DNA of 64,000 nt, taken from NCBI RefSeq assembly GCF_901709675.1, contig NC_051106.1, positions 10,178,001 to 10,242,000 on the forward strand, in the 5' to 3' direction. The translations under genes and the position numbers were made by a program. Below the pieces are notes generated by a model, which searched no databases, was not told the DNA's origin, and was given only the letters and a program-made list of their open reading frames with translations. The stretch's first letter is position 1, and every line of letters starts with the position of its first letter. Source of the stretch: Syngnathus acus (taxonomy: Eukaryota; Chordata; Actinopteri; Syngnathiformes; Syngnathidae). This document shows positions 45,411 through 58,373 of this stretch, one piece after another.

Positions 45411-45623
45411 GATAGAAAAGAAAATGAATGGGAAAGTTAATACAAACACACATACTCTACTGTACTGACATTTATTGCAGATATTTTCCAGCATAAGATA
45501 GAATTGCTTACATATTTTTAGATATAATCACCTTTAGCCTACAATCATTTTGATATAAGGACAACAACTATGTAAATTTGTACAAGAAGTAACAAATTTG
45601 ATTTGCTTTGTATAATACTACAA

Positions 45624-45660
45624 CAGTGGTCCTCAACCTTTTTTTTTTTTTTTTTTTTTA
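45624..45660. mobile_element. Possible hAT-type terminal sequence (fragment)
   Basis: CAGTGGTCCTCAACCTTTTT resembles the terminal inverted repeat of hAT-Charlie elements. No matching opposite end was found nearby, so it may be a solo fragment or chance. Confidence 0.3.
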
Positions 45661-46463
45661 TCTCATTCCCAGTACCAAATGACCCAGTGCCACCATTGTT
45701 GTATCTTATGTGAGTACCTTTTTTTTTTTCAATGATTTTACATCGTAGTCGTAGTCTATTGGGATTTCAAGTGCATAATATTGGTTTCTCAACACGAAAA
45801 CTATATGTTTGCTTGATTATGTTCATCTCTTACATGTTATACAAAATAAATCAATATTATAAAACGCAAATGGTGTAAACTTAAGTGTATTAAAATATTT
45901 GCATTCATTGTATGTAAACTGTATTTGATTGGAGGGTGGTATTGTGATGTTTGGATGAACCTTATTTTCTGTACAGCTACATAATTGACATTTATTACAT
46001 CATGTGCGCTGGTGGCTTACATTCAGTTTTGCTTATTAACCACACTGCATTAGGACATCATTATGCAATTGTCGTCATGGATCTGGTGTCCTGATGATAT
46101 TTTTTGCAAATACATACACAGTGAGTGGAGATGTTCAATAGATACCACCATAACCGCTTCATCGTGTGATATGTAAACGTCTGTCTGCAAGATTCATGCA
46201 GATGCTATTACAGTTGACGGGTCATTTTCAGATGGTGGCACCTGGTAGTAAAGAAAGAAAAAAAAAAAAAATCGCTTGAAGAGAATACATTTGAACCAAC
46301 GTGAGCAAATTCCCCCACAAGTTCAATGTACAGTATGTTTGTATTGTATACCAAAGAGTGCAAAATGTAAACTTCCCACTTACAAAATTGCTTCTTCTGT
46401 AAGCGATGATGTAGGGAATTTCCCAAAATAACAGTCAAAGTGAGAGAGGTTTTCAGGAGTGTA

Positions 46464-46583
46464 CAGAGCAAACAGAACTGGACTAGATTGTACAAAAGCG
46501 TGTAACCACTCCGGGTTGTACAGACAGAGCAAACAGAACTGGACTGGATTGTACAAAAGCGTGTCACCAGTCCGGGTTGCACG
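46464..46583. repeat. 61-bp tandem duplication
   Basis: Two copies, starting at 46464 and 46525, share CAGAGCAAACAGAACTGGAC and most of what follows, with a few substitutions. Confidence 0.85.
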
Positions 46584-47284
46584 CCGTGCGCCTCGTACTC
46601 AGAGGTCAGCTGGGACAGGCTACCGCTCGCTCAGCCGCAAGCCAAGGAAAAGCATTTTCAGTAATGGATGAGATGCATTAGACTAGAGCAAGCGCATGCT
46701 ATAGCACAACTTACCGCCTCTCGGCTCATGCTAGCAAAAAAGATTCTGAACAATGTATACGTTTGATATTTCAAAAAAACAAAAAAAAAAGTGCTCCAGC
46801 TTCCTTCCACGTCCCCTGGCCATAGAATGCAGCTAGCATGCTAATGAGGCGAGTTAATGAATCCAAATGAACTAAAAATACCAGCAAGCGGTTGGTTGGT
46901 TGGTTGGTTGGTTGGTTGTGGCAGAGATGTACGTTTCATTCTGCTTCCTTTGCGTCCAACTAACATTCTCCATTTGACCTTCCACTCGACTTGGGTTTTT
47001 GCGTTTATTGCTGTAGTTGGAAGTTGAGCAACCATATGGACTAAGAATCTCTTCAAACTTGCCAAGTTACCGTGACCACTTTCAGACGTTTTTGTGTCCA
47101 GCTCTCTCTCGTGAGTGAGTGAGCGAGCGAGCGAGCGAGCGAAGTAACCGCAGCGACGGCAGCGTTAACAGTCTTCACACCTTACTGATCACACTTATTG
47201 CTTTGTTGATTCCCACATTGGGGATTTAGGCATTCCTTTGTGTACCTCACATGCAGCCAAGTGTTTGTATGCTACATATTTTCT

Positions 47285-49192
<1,908 letters not shown>

Positions 49193-50194
49193 TATGCTGA
49201 TCGGCGATTGATGATGATGACAGGGCGTGGAATACCTCGCTAATGCACACTTCCCATGCCCGCTGCTAGGGCTCGGGGTAAGCAAGAAAAAGCTCAAGAC
49301 GCATCTTGGAGCCAACTATGTGAATGCGGTAGCTCGAAAAAGCATACGCGCGTGTGTGTGTGTGTGCGGGGGGGGGGGGGGGGGGGGGGAGCCCGCATCC
49401 CAAACTCCCCCCGACCCCCCCTTACGGTGTGCCGCAGTAACACGAGAGCAAATCGGCGTCCAGATTATTGACGGCTCCTTATTCTTTTAGCAGACGACGT
49501 CGTTTATGGCGTGTGTGCGGTTGGCAGGGCTGCTCTCCATGGTGCTGAAAAGGGCAGGTAGCCCACACGGTGAGACGAGGAATGTTGCGTAAATCACTTA
49601 AAGGGAAAGCACCCGCCCCCCTCGCCCCATACACACACGCACACACACACTGGCATTGTTTTTTTTGTACAAGCGCGAAAACCAGAGCTGGCCAACCCCT
49701 CTCTCACCCAAAGCTACATTTTATTTTCGAGCCTTCTATTTCTGCCAGTAGAATTAATGGATAGTCATTCTTACGCCTACCACAAATCCAGTGCAGCAGT
49801 AACACACTTGTGAATCTTTACCCATGTCAACATTCCAAGTGATTAAGCATAAAGTGGGCTATCACTTGGAATATCATCTAGGCCTACTAAAAGTAACCAA
49901 AAGTCAAATAAAAATAAATGTAAATGCCAGCAGTCAGTGAAACATTGATTTATTTTGTCTACACGTGAAAGCAACTGTGTTTGTCTTTCTTCAATTCTAA
50001 AGAATCGAATCTTTTTCCCAAGGTCTCCTTTTCTGATGACGTAGTGGTCCCTTAAAGAAAGACAGAATACGCAGACGTTATGGCTACATCTGAAAGGCAA
50101 CTATAAATCCTGCCATTCTTATGCAGTGTTTTAAAGATCCCATTGGCATGGTTGCTCCCTTCATGTTGCCAATAATGATATGGAATCTACTTAC
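49193..50194. other. Region between tmem151b and the grxcr1-type exon
   Basis: No gene recognised. The left part is the tmem151b promoter and 5' UTR. It holds a 21-base G run near 49369-49389 preceded by TG repeats. No Cys-rich zinc-binding or glutaredoxin-like exon was recognised on the minus strand here. Confidence 0.5.
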
Positions 50195-50605
50195 AGAATA
50201 CATTTTGGAGAGGTTGTTGAAAAGCACTTGTCCCGCGCTCACTTTGTTCCTCACGCCTCTTATGGTTCCATTTTTGCTGCAGATATTGAGTCGCGTGTTG
50301 CTGAAGAGCGTCTCTCTCTTGGCACTAGCATACAAAAGCAGGTCGTCAGTTTCGCCATCATTCTCTTCTATCGAGGAGTCACCCAGCAGGCCTTTAAGGT
50401 GGCTGTTGGCCTCGCTGGGGGCAGATGAGACCTTCTGCTGCGCCCCTGGACCGCCGCTGCTGTCCGAGTCCACTGGCTCAGACGCTGAGCCGCACCATGG
50501 GGTCTCATCCTTGAACACCTCAGCCAACACACGTCCACTATTGGCAGACGCGACTCTGAACCTAACCGTCCTCACAGTCTCCTGTTTCACTTTGGAGCCC
50601 TCCAT
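50195..50605 (-). CDS. grxcr1: GRXCR1-like first coding exon (orphan, partial)
   Basis: Matches the N-terminal exon of glutaredoxin domain-containing cysteine-rich protein 1, a hair-cell stereocilia protein that is a deafness gene in mammals. The minus-strand frame from ATG 50603-50605 reads MEGSKVKQETVRTVRFRVAS. It includes NSGRVLAEVF and an acidic middle, and ends with NICSKNGTIRGVRNKVSAGQ and VLFNNLSKMYS before a consensus donor (GTAAGT) at 50194. The 137 codons are intact. An in-frame ATG at 50626 could add seven residues. The glutaredoxin-like exon and the C-terminal CxxC exons were not found between here and tmem151b on the same strand. It is therefore either a truncated duplicate, or a gene whose other exons lie beyond tmem151b or went unrecognised. 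Confidence 0.7.
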
Positions 50606-51102
50606 TGAAACACCAGAATACTTCACATTTCACGCCCCAATCGACAACACCGGACATCTTCTTTCAGCCTAAGCCGCGGCCAATTACTGCGCAATTATCA
50701 AACAAAAACATCCTGACGTGCCAAAATGAACTGAAAATATACCCAGAGTACAAAAACTCGACACCAAACTGTTCAATAATGAAGGAGTCTCTGTCATGGC
50801 AACAGCTAAAAGAGGCAAAGTGTCGAGTGATACATATCAACATGTTCAATAATTGATGGGTAGTCTTCAAGCAGCAGATATCTGTGTCTTGTCTTTAAAA
50901 AGACATACAAAGCAAAGGTGTGATAAGCTGCTGGCAGTGAGTAACAAATTACCCCCCAAGGAACTACCAATGAAAGATAAGTACTCTATAAACATGACAC
51001 ATTATGAAAGACATTCAAGTAAATCATATTCTTAATAATAATAAAAAGAATGTTTTTCCTTCATTCATCTATATCTATGCGAAAAGACGTGTATTACCTT
51101 CT

Positions 51103-51244
51103 CAATGATACGTCCTGTTTCTGACCTGTAGTTCTACCCCAGTACTGTAGGTGGCAGTAGCTCACAGCGAATACAATGATACGTCCTGTTTCTGACCTGT
51201 AGTTCTACTCCAGTACTGTAGGTGGCAGTAGCTCACAGCGAATA
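51103..51244. repeat. 71-bp tandem duplication upstream of utp25
   Basis: Two adjacent copies (51103-51173 and 51174-51244) contain ATGATACGTCCTGTTTCTG and GTAGGTGGCAGTAGCTCAC and differ at only a few bases. The second copy ends about 50 bp before the utp25 ATG, so the duplication is in its promoter or 5' UTR. Confidence 0.92.
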
Positions 51245-51294
51245 TACGTTCACCAACAAACAAGTCCGAGATTCACGTGGGGCAGAGTGTCAAC

Positions 51295-54200
51295 ATGGGG
51301 AAAAAAAGACACAACAAACAACTTCTTAGCAGTTTGTCCAAAAAACAGAAGAAACACTTGAAAGAGTTTGGAGAGGAGCATCCCTTTCACGACGTGTAAG
51401 TTGCAACGGGAACGTCTCGCGGTGTGAAAGTGGAAGATTCTTTGTCAACTAGCTAAGCAACGGAGCCCCAAGCTCGGTTTCCTAAAGATGACAAAAATGC
51501 TAGCAATTAGACTGTGTAATTGCGTGTTGGAATTTCAAAGTTTTCATCATGCGTTCCTTTCACAGAGTCAATGACAAATCTGAAAGGACTCAAATAGTCA
51601 AACTGGTAAGTAGTGTTACTCCCTATTTACTTCCCATGAGCTATTTAGTATTTTGGATCATATTTAGGAGTCGCGTTCCCTGCAGCCATTGTTAGAAAAC
51701 TACAATTCGTACTGCATTTGATTTAGTGTGTGGATCATTTGAAATATCGTTGGGGCTGACGGAAAATGTATGTACGCATGCTGATATTTTAACATCTAAG
51801 GCACCGAGCCCAGAACACTCTGATGCTGAGCCGGATGATTTGGAGGAGGAAATTGAGGACCAAGAGCAGAAAACAGCCTATCAGAAACTTCTTTCGACCC
51901 TTAGTCAACCCAACCACAATGACCAAAGTGAAGAGGACAGCACTGATGAAGAGGAGCTTGTTGATGAAGGCACGCTCATCGTAATAGCCATTCTAATATG
52001 CACATGGACCGCAACCAAGATCGTTACTGTTGTACTAAATGACGTGGCGTTTGCAGAAAACTGTGCTGCTGTTGACCAAGATGATGGCGTTGAAGAGGCT
52101 GAGGAGGAGGAGGAAGAACCCGAAGATTCTGGAGTAGGCCTTTCTCAGTCACCAGAAGGCAAGGAGGCGGTGGCGGCAGGGAATGAAGAATTTATTGACA
52201 AGGAAAATGAGTCCCAATTCTGCCTGGAGAGCAACTTGACTGATGAAAGGGGACAAGAGGACATTGATGATGACATTGCTGAACGAGACAAAGGTGAGGC
52301 GCGATAAATAAACCTGTCGACAGACATTCAATGTTATGTATACTTAATCAAACTGATTTGACATTTTCAAAAGTTGAAGCAAAGTACAAACAGGTGCTTT
52401 GTATTTCTAGATCTCTTTTGCCAGCATTTGGACACAGAGTTGAGTGAAGATGATGTGCAAACCATGACATCAGGCACCAAAGCAAAGACTCAGATCTCGG
52501 TACTCCCTTTGATGCAATTTGTGAGCTTTTGCTCAGCTATTATAATCAGCATTTCTTTTGTTTTGCTGAACCTAGTGGCCAAAATTGGGCTCGCTTCTTT
52601 GCGTCACACCCTTGGAGAGCTTCGGCCCCATCCGCTCGTACAAAGACACCCAGCCCCCCGCTTTCCACAAACTCTTGGAAGCCAGTCGGAAGAACATCAA
52701 CACGTCTGGAAATTCCACGGAGAAAGCCGAGGAGACGAGCCCTCTCCAGTTGGAGCTGTTGGCTCTCATGGGAACCTACAAAGACCTCTACTATCCCGAG
52801 AGCTGCCCTTTGAAAGTGGGCCCGCAGGTCCGAAGCGCTTACTGCCTCCATGTTCTCAACCACGTGCTGAAAGCCAACTCCCGCGTCTTAGCTCACAACG
52901 CTCAGCTCAAAGAGCGTCAGCAGCAGGCTAAGCGTGGAGAGGTGTTACAAGATGAACCGAGAGACCAAGGTCTAACCCGACCCAAGGTAAACCTGGCCGA
53001 TGCTTGCTCTTAAAAGGCAGGAGGAGAAAAGAAAGAAAAGAAAACACCCGAACCCATTGAATCATGTTCAACGAATCCTGCGTGACTTCAAAGTATGATC
53101 TCGTAACGTGGCAGGTCCTGATTGTCGTGCCGTTCCGAGGCGGAGCGCTCCGCGTGGTCCAAACTCTCATCACTTTGCTGGAGAGCAAAGGCAAGAAGAT
53201 GGTCGTCAGCAACAAGAAGCGCTTCAAAGACGAGTTCGGAGAGGCTCCGGATGACAAAGGGGCCAATCTGCGCAGACCGGACGATTACCGCGCCACGTTC
53301 TCCGGCAACGTGGACGATCACTTCAGGATCGGTGCGGCTCGTCCACGTTTGCTCGCTCCCCTTTTTGACCTTGTGTCTGATGCTGGGCTTGCTCTCTCTC
53401 GGTCTCCAGGTGTCTCCATCATCAAGGGCAACATGCGGCTCTTCTCGCCCTTCTACTCATCAGACATCATCATCGCTTCTCCGCTGGGCCTGCGCACGGT
53501 CATGGGAGTGGAAGGAGAATACCACAGGGACTTTGACTTCCTCTCCTCCATCCAGATACTTGTCGTGGACAAGGCTGACGTCTTCCTGATGCAGAACTGG
53601 GAACACGTCTTGGTAGGGATACCGTCCGTCAAAGCTGTGTTGTTCTTCAATACATAAGCGCATGTTCTCCCTTCACCAGCACGTGATGAAGCACATGAAC
53701 CTGCAGCCGCTGGACTCGCACGGAGTGGACTTTTCCAGGGTGCGAATGTGGAATCTCAACAACTGGGCCAGACATTACCGGCAAACGCTTGTGTTCAGTT
53801 CCATCCCGGACCCTCAGATCAACAACATCCTCACCAAGCAGTGTGCCAACTACCGCGGACAGGTTCTGCCTTTCACTCGCTGCAGCCGATTTCTGAAATG
53901 GGTGCGCTTCATATTCATGCTTGCGTGACATTCCCGCAGATTTCGGTCAAGAACGTCCCCACAGCAGGCTCCATATGCCAAGTTCTCGTTCAGCTGCCCC
54001 ATGTCTTCCAGATGTTCTCCTCGGACAGCTTCTTGAATCACGACGCAAGGTAGGGTCAACCAGCGTTAAGAAACGGCCACTCTGGAGAAACCCCACGATG
54101 GATTTTTCAAAGTGATTTCATTTTTTTCTTTTTGTCTCTGCTTCCTGTAGGTTTGAGTTCTTTGTGGATAAAGTGCTGCCTCAGTACCGGGACTCTGTCA

Positions 54201-54981
54201 TGTCGCACACTCTCATCTACATTCCGTCTTACTTTGACTTTGTACGGTTGCGCAACTACATGAAGAAGCAGGAAATGAGCTTCGCAAGCGTGTGCGAATA
54301 TTCCCGCAAATCCGAGATGTGTCGGGCAAGGCATTTTTTCCAGAAGGGTGACAAGCACTTCATGCTTTTTACGGAACGCTTCCACTTCTACAAGCGGTGA
54401 GTGCTGTCGCTCTAGTGGAGTTCCTAAAATGGAAAACCTACTTAACAAACAAAAGCCAAATGATTTTCTTATCTTCATTTATAGTATCAAAGTAAAATCA
54501 ATGGAATGTGAATAGAATCATACTACAGTTCCATTTGTCTCTTTCCCAATGGGGAACACACCTTTTATTTTATTACCTGTGACAATACGTAACTCACTTA
54601 GTTAATGATTTAGTCCCAATATAGTTCCGTATTGTTTTATTTCAAATGTTGTTCATCTCAGTGATATCCCAAAACAATGTTGGTGTTGTTTTTCCAAGTT
54701 CCCCTCTCTCTCTCTGTCTCTTCAGGTACACCATCAAAGGAATTCAGAATCTGATATTTTATGGGCTTCCCTCCTTCCCGCACTTCTACAGTGAGGTGTG
54801 TAACATGCTGGCAACGGGGGCTCAGGGACAGGAAGCCAGTTGGACGTGCACGGCCCTCTATTCCCGCTTTGACGCCCACAAACTGGCTGCCGTCACCGGT
54901 GCCCAGCGAGCCGCACAGATGCTGCGCTCCAACAAAAGCCTTCACCTCTTTGTTACAGGAGGCGAAGAGAAATCCTCCTGA
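51295..54981 (+). CDS. utp25: U3 snoRNP-associated protein UTP25 (DIEXF/def)
   Basis: Nucleolar small-subunit processome factor, a degenerate DEAD-box-like protein. In zebrafish it is digestive organ expansion factor, which also controls p53 with calpain 3. Exons: 51295-51395, 51566-51605, 51801-51969, 52057-52293, 52411-52499, 52576-52986, 53115-53331, 53410-53612, 53680-53862, 53940-54049, 54151-54396 and 54726-54981. They give about 753 aa, close to human 756. Blocks include [20 protein letters not shown], a long acidic region, [107 protein letters not shown]-like and LHLFVTGG. All introns are GT-AG except 51970-52056, where only a GC donor keeps the frame. The promoter carries a 71-bp duplication. 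Confidence 0.95.
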
Positions 54982-55041
54982 ATGCGCTGGCCGCTGAGTG
55001 AGACTTGATCATGTGCCAGGTGCCATGCACCGTGCGTGGGC

Positions 55042-55047
55042 AATAAA
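55042..55047 (+). terminator. Polyadenylation signal of utp25
   Basis: AATAAA 61 bp after the utp25 stop, with a second AATAAA at 55096-55101. Both lie within 300 bp of the next gene's first ATG, so the genes are tightly packed in tandem. Confidence 0.6.
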
Positions 55048-55328
55048 CAACGTGCTGCAATTTCATTTTCACTCAGATGTTTCAAAAGTTTGCAAATAAA
55101 TCTTTTACTGGCTTTGTTAACATTCGCGCTGTGGCTCGTTCGCCCCATGTTTGCATCCCAGTTGATGATTGTTGATGCTACTTGGCCAACGCGCAACATT
55201 CCATGTTGTACTCACGTAATTATTAACTTGTGGCCTGCTCTTAGCGGGACCTTGGCCACAGAATTCTTGTGTTTTTCCTGTTCGAAGAAAGGAACAAGAC
55301 GCCGGACGTTCTTCTATCGGCCACTGCC

Positions 55329-56027
55329 ATGGAAGATGAGAGCCAAAAGCTCAGCCTCAAGCGTGAAGTGGGCCTGGTGGGAGCCGTATCCCTCATCGCC
55401 GGGACAATGATCGGCTCGGGGATCTTCATGTCACCGCAGACGGTGCTCGTCACCATCGGCAGTCCCGGAGCCAGTCTGGTGGTGTGGGCGTGCTGTGGGC
55501 TGCTGGTCATACTTGCTTCTTTTTGCTATGTGGAAATGGGAAGCATCTTCAGAGAATCGGGGGGAGAGTACATCTACATCCTCAGGACCTCGGGCCCGCC
55601 CGTGGCCTTTTTGTTAATCTTCAGCTCGGTGTTATTTGTGAGACCCGCTGGTGTTGCCGGCATCGCGCTGAGTTTCGCTCAGTACGTGGTGGCCCCCTTC
55701 TACTCGGATTGTGCGCCTCCGCTTTTGATTGTCAAGTGTGTGGCCGCAGCTGCAATTATCATTTTAGCTACAGTAAATTGTCTCCATGTTCGCATCGCCG
55801 TGTCAGTGCAAGTTTTCTCCATGGTGGTTAAGGTCCTGGCACTGGCAGGTATGATCGTGGGAGGTGTCGTGATGCTTGCCAGAGGACACACACAGAACTT
55901 TCAAGACTCCTTTGAAAACACAAACATTGGCATCAATCCGATCGGTATTGCTTTCTACCAGGGCTTGTGGGCGTACGACGGTTGGAATAATCTCAACTAT
56001 GTGATGGAGGAATTAAAACGTCCAGAG
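55329..56027 (+). CDS. SLC7 amino-acid transporter, variable first exon 1
   Basis: Encodes 233 residues forming the N-terminal half of a light-chain amino-acid transporter (SLC7A9/SLC7A13-like). The start MEDESQKLSLKREVGLVGA has a good Kozak context (GCCATGG). TM1 has the unwound-helix motif GTMIGSGIF. The loop APFYSDCAPP carries the conserved cysteine that in this family forms a disulfide with an SLC3 heavy chain. TM6 reads FYQGLWAYDGWNNLNYV with the usual Asp. The exon ends RPE at a phase-0 donor (GTACAG). No C-terminal-half exons follow before the next homologous first exon, so it must splice to the shared tail at 59476-60467 or be non-functional. The frame is fully open. Confidence 0.85.
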
Positions 56028-57251
56028 GTACAGTCAAATTCTTCTGTCTTTTCATTTGACAAATGCCAGTCTTTTTTTTCCACCGTTTATTTCAAACACA
56101 AACATATCAAGTACAGTGTGTTGTGAAAACAAATAACAGCAAAATTTGCGAAGAATAGTCATAATAAGGAGAGAGAAACAAACAGAATTACATACAAACA
56201 ATCAAACAGGTGATATCTAATCATCATCATTTTTACATCGCTGTATAAAAAGAAAAGTTTCTTCAAGCCATAAATGCAACTGTAAAGATGCTATCGCGGG
56301 GACTTTGGAACGATTGATGGACTAGATAAGGGATGGGCAACTGGCGGCCCTTGGCTTGCATATGGCCTGTGCCTTGCTTGATACGTTTTGGAAAAGAATG
56401 ACCCAATCGTTTGAAGTTGTAACTATTGTGTTCACCACAAGATGGAAGACATTGCTTAAGAAAGCCTCCAACTCCAAACCTAGTTCTCCTCCAGAGAAGA
56501 AGAAGAAGCGTGCATGGCTCTGTCAAGACGCCAGGACTTAATTAGTAAGCAATAATGTAGTGTAGTTGATCTTACCATTCAGAATTGCAGAATTCTGTCC
56601 CTTGCAAAAGTGAGTACACCCTTATTTCAATCCATATGTTTTATCTGTACAATTATTTAAGCACAACACTAGATCATCGACATTTTAGCACAATATAAAG
56701 TAGAGTGGTCAGTAAACAGCGAATAGTGTCAATTTACTGCCCGCTCAAAATAAGCAGACACGCAGCCGGTCCAAATTCGGCCAATCCCCCCCCCCCCCCC
56801 CCCCCCCAAGAGGACTACATCAATGCTGAAAATTCATCATGCATGGCCACAAGTTGCACATTTGATCCTCCTCACATTGACTGACAGCAGTTTAGACATA
56901 AAGGGGCTGTGGTGAGTTATTTGGAAGTGACAGCAAAATGGACATGTGACTTCTTTACATTGTAGCAAAGTGTTTTGTTTTGTGCCCAGAGAAAAGACAG
57001 AATACATATGGACTCAAAATGAGAGGTGCTGTCACTTTTGTGAAATATTGTATGATCCAAACTATTTGAGATAAGATAACCATTCAGTTGATAGGCGTGA
57101 CAAAGGAGATAACTGCAGGTCACGTGTTCCACTTGGCACAAAGCCATAATTATTCCACACGTCCAAGAAGCTCCACTCGCTCATTGTTTACGCAGATAGA
57201 TATGCTTATCCCGACCGAGTCTGCGCTCTTCTACCTTTCATTAGCCTAACC
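56028..57251. other. Spacer between SLC7 variable exons 1 and 2
   Basis: No coding exon recognised, and in particular nothing like the SLC7 C-terminal half. It contains a 22-base C run at 56786-56807 and a stretch near 56335-56365 loosely like a hAT end. The part just before 57252 should hold the promoter or leader of the second variable exon. Confidence 0.55.
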
Positions 57252-57950
57252 ATGGCGACCGACAAACACGGACTAAACCTGAAGAGGGAAGTTGGGATTA
57301 TCGGAGCGATATCTTTCATCGCTGGGACCATGATAGGTTCAGGGATCTTCATATCACCCCAGTACGTGATGTCCACCATCGGCAGTCCGGGGGCCAGCCT
57401 GCTGATCTGGGCGTCCTGCGGGCTGATAGCCATGCTGGGCGGCCTCTGCTACGCTGAGCTGGGAACAGTCATTCCAGAGTCTGGTGGGGAATATATCTAC
57501 ATGCTGCGGACAGCGGGCCGAGTGGTGGCCTTCATGTTTGTCTTCAGTTTTGTGACCGTCATGAGACCCGCCAGCGCCACGGGAATTGCCTTGAGCTTTG
57601 CCGAATATGCCGTGGCTCCTTTTTTTCCAGGCTGCCCACCTCCACAGCTGCTGGTGAAGTGTGCGGCTGCGGGAGCCATCGTAGTTCTGGCCTCGGTCAA
57701 CTGTCTTAGCTCTCGCCTGGCCACCGTCATCCAGGTGGTCACCTTGGTCGTCAAAGTGCTGGCACTGACGCTGATCATAGTCGTTGGAGTGGTAATGCTC
57801 TTTGAGAAAGGCACCGGGAACTTTGAGAACGCCTTTGAAGGAACCCAGTTGCAGGTCAAGTCCTTTGGAATTGCTTTCTATCAGGGCTTGTGGTCCTATG
57901 ATGGCTGGAACACTTTGAATTATTTAACGGAGGAGCTCAAACATCCAGAA
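57252..57950 (+). CDS. SLC7 amino-acid transporter, variable first exon 2
   Basis: Encodes 233 residues homologous to the preceding and following exons. It starts MATDKHGLNLKREVGIIGA in strong Kozak context (ACCATGG). TM1 motif is GTMIGSGIFISP, the heavy-chain cysteine is in APFFPGCPPPQ, and TM6 is FYQGLWSYDGWNTLNYL. It ends HPE at a phase-0 donor (GTAAGA). It has the same length as exon 1 but differs at many positions, so the duplication is not recent. There is no frameshift or stop. Only about 420 bp separate it from the third exon, too little for a C-terminal half. It presumably has its own promoter and splices over exon 3 to the constant tail. Confidence 0.87.
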
Positions 57951-58373
57951 GTAAGATCAGCACTTGTTTATATTTCTTGACTATTTTTGCTTTATGATAT
58001 ATGATGCATATGCAAGCGTAGCACGGCTTCCGTTTTCAGTGAGATTTTCTTTCTTTTTTTTTTTACTTAAAATCAATTTTGAGCCTTATCTGTGTGTAAT
58101 TATTGCCATGATTTTCCACTTGCATCATCAACAACAAGAAGATTTTATTTCCAAGACAATCTTTGACAAGTTTTTATGCTCTTCCAAGACATTCAGATAA
58201 GACATGGAAACATTTACAAGGGGACAAGAATCATAATATTTCATAGGACTCGGCTTTATGTCTCGCTTTCTGAGTTTTGTCCTTTGCTGTAAAGAGCCAG
58301 ACTTGAGAATCGGGAGCGTCGCCAGCAACACTTCTCGTGCTGATCTGATCGACGCGAGCCAGAAGCCGTGAAA

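Larger units (their letters stand above)
45008..47284. other. Intergenic region between mtres1 and tmem151b
   Basis: No gene recognised. It contains a 40-bp tandem duplication (45328-45410), a possible hAT end followed by poly-T (45624-45660), a 61-bp tandem duplication (46464-46583), a GGTT run (46889-46917) and a GAGC run (47121-47142). The right part is probably the tmem151b 3' UTR. Confidence 0.5.

Noticed and set aside
50121-50672. Plus-strand frame of about 183 codons opposite the grxcr1-type exon
   Set aside because: No recognisable domain; the minus-strand reading matches GRXCR1.
56335-56365. Sequence resembling a hAT end (GGGCAACTGGCGGCCC-type)
   Set aside because: Only one degenerate end is visible, with no partner or target duplication.
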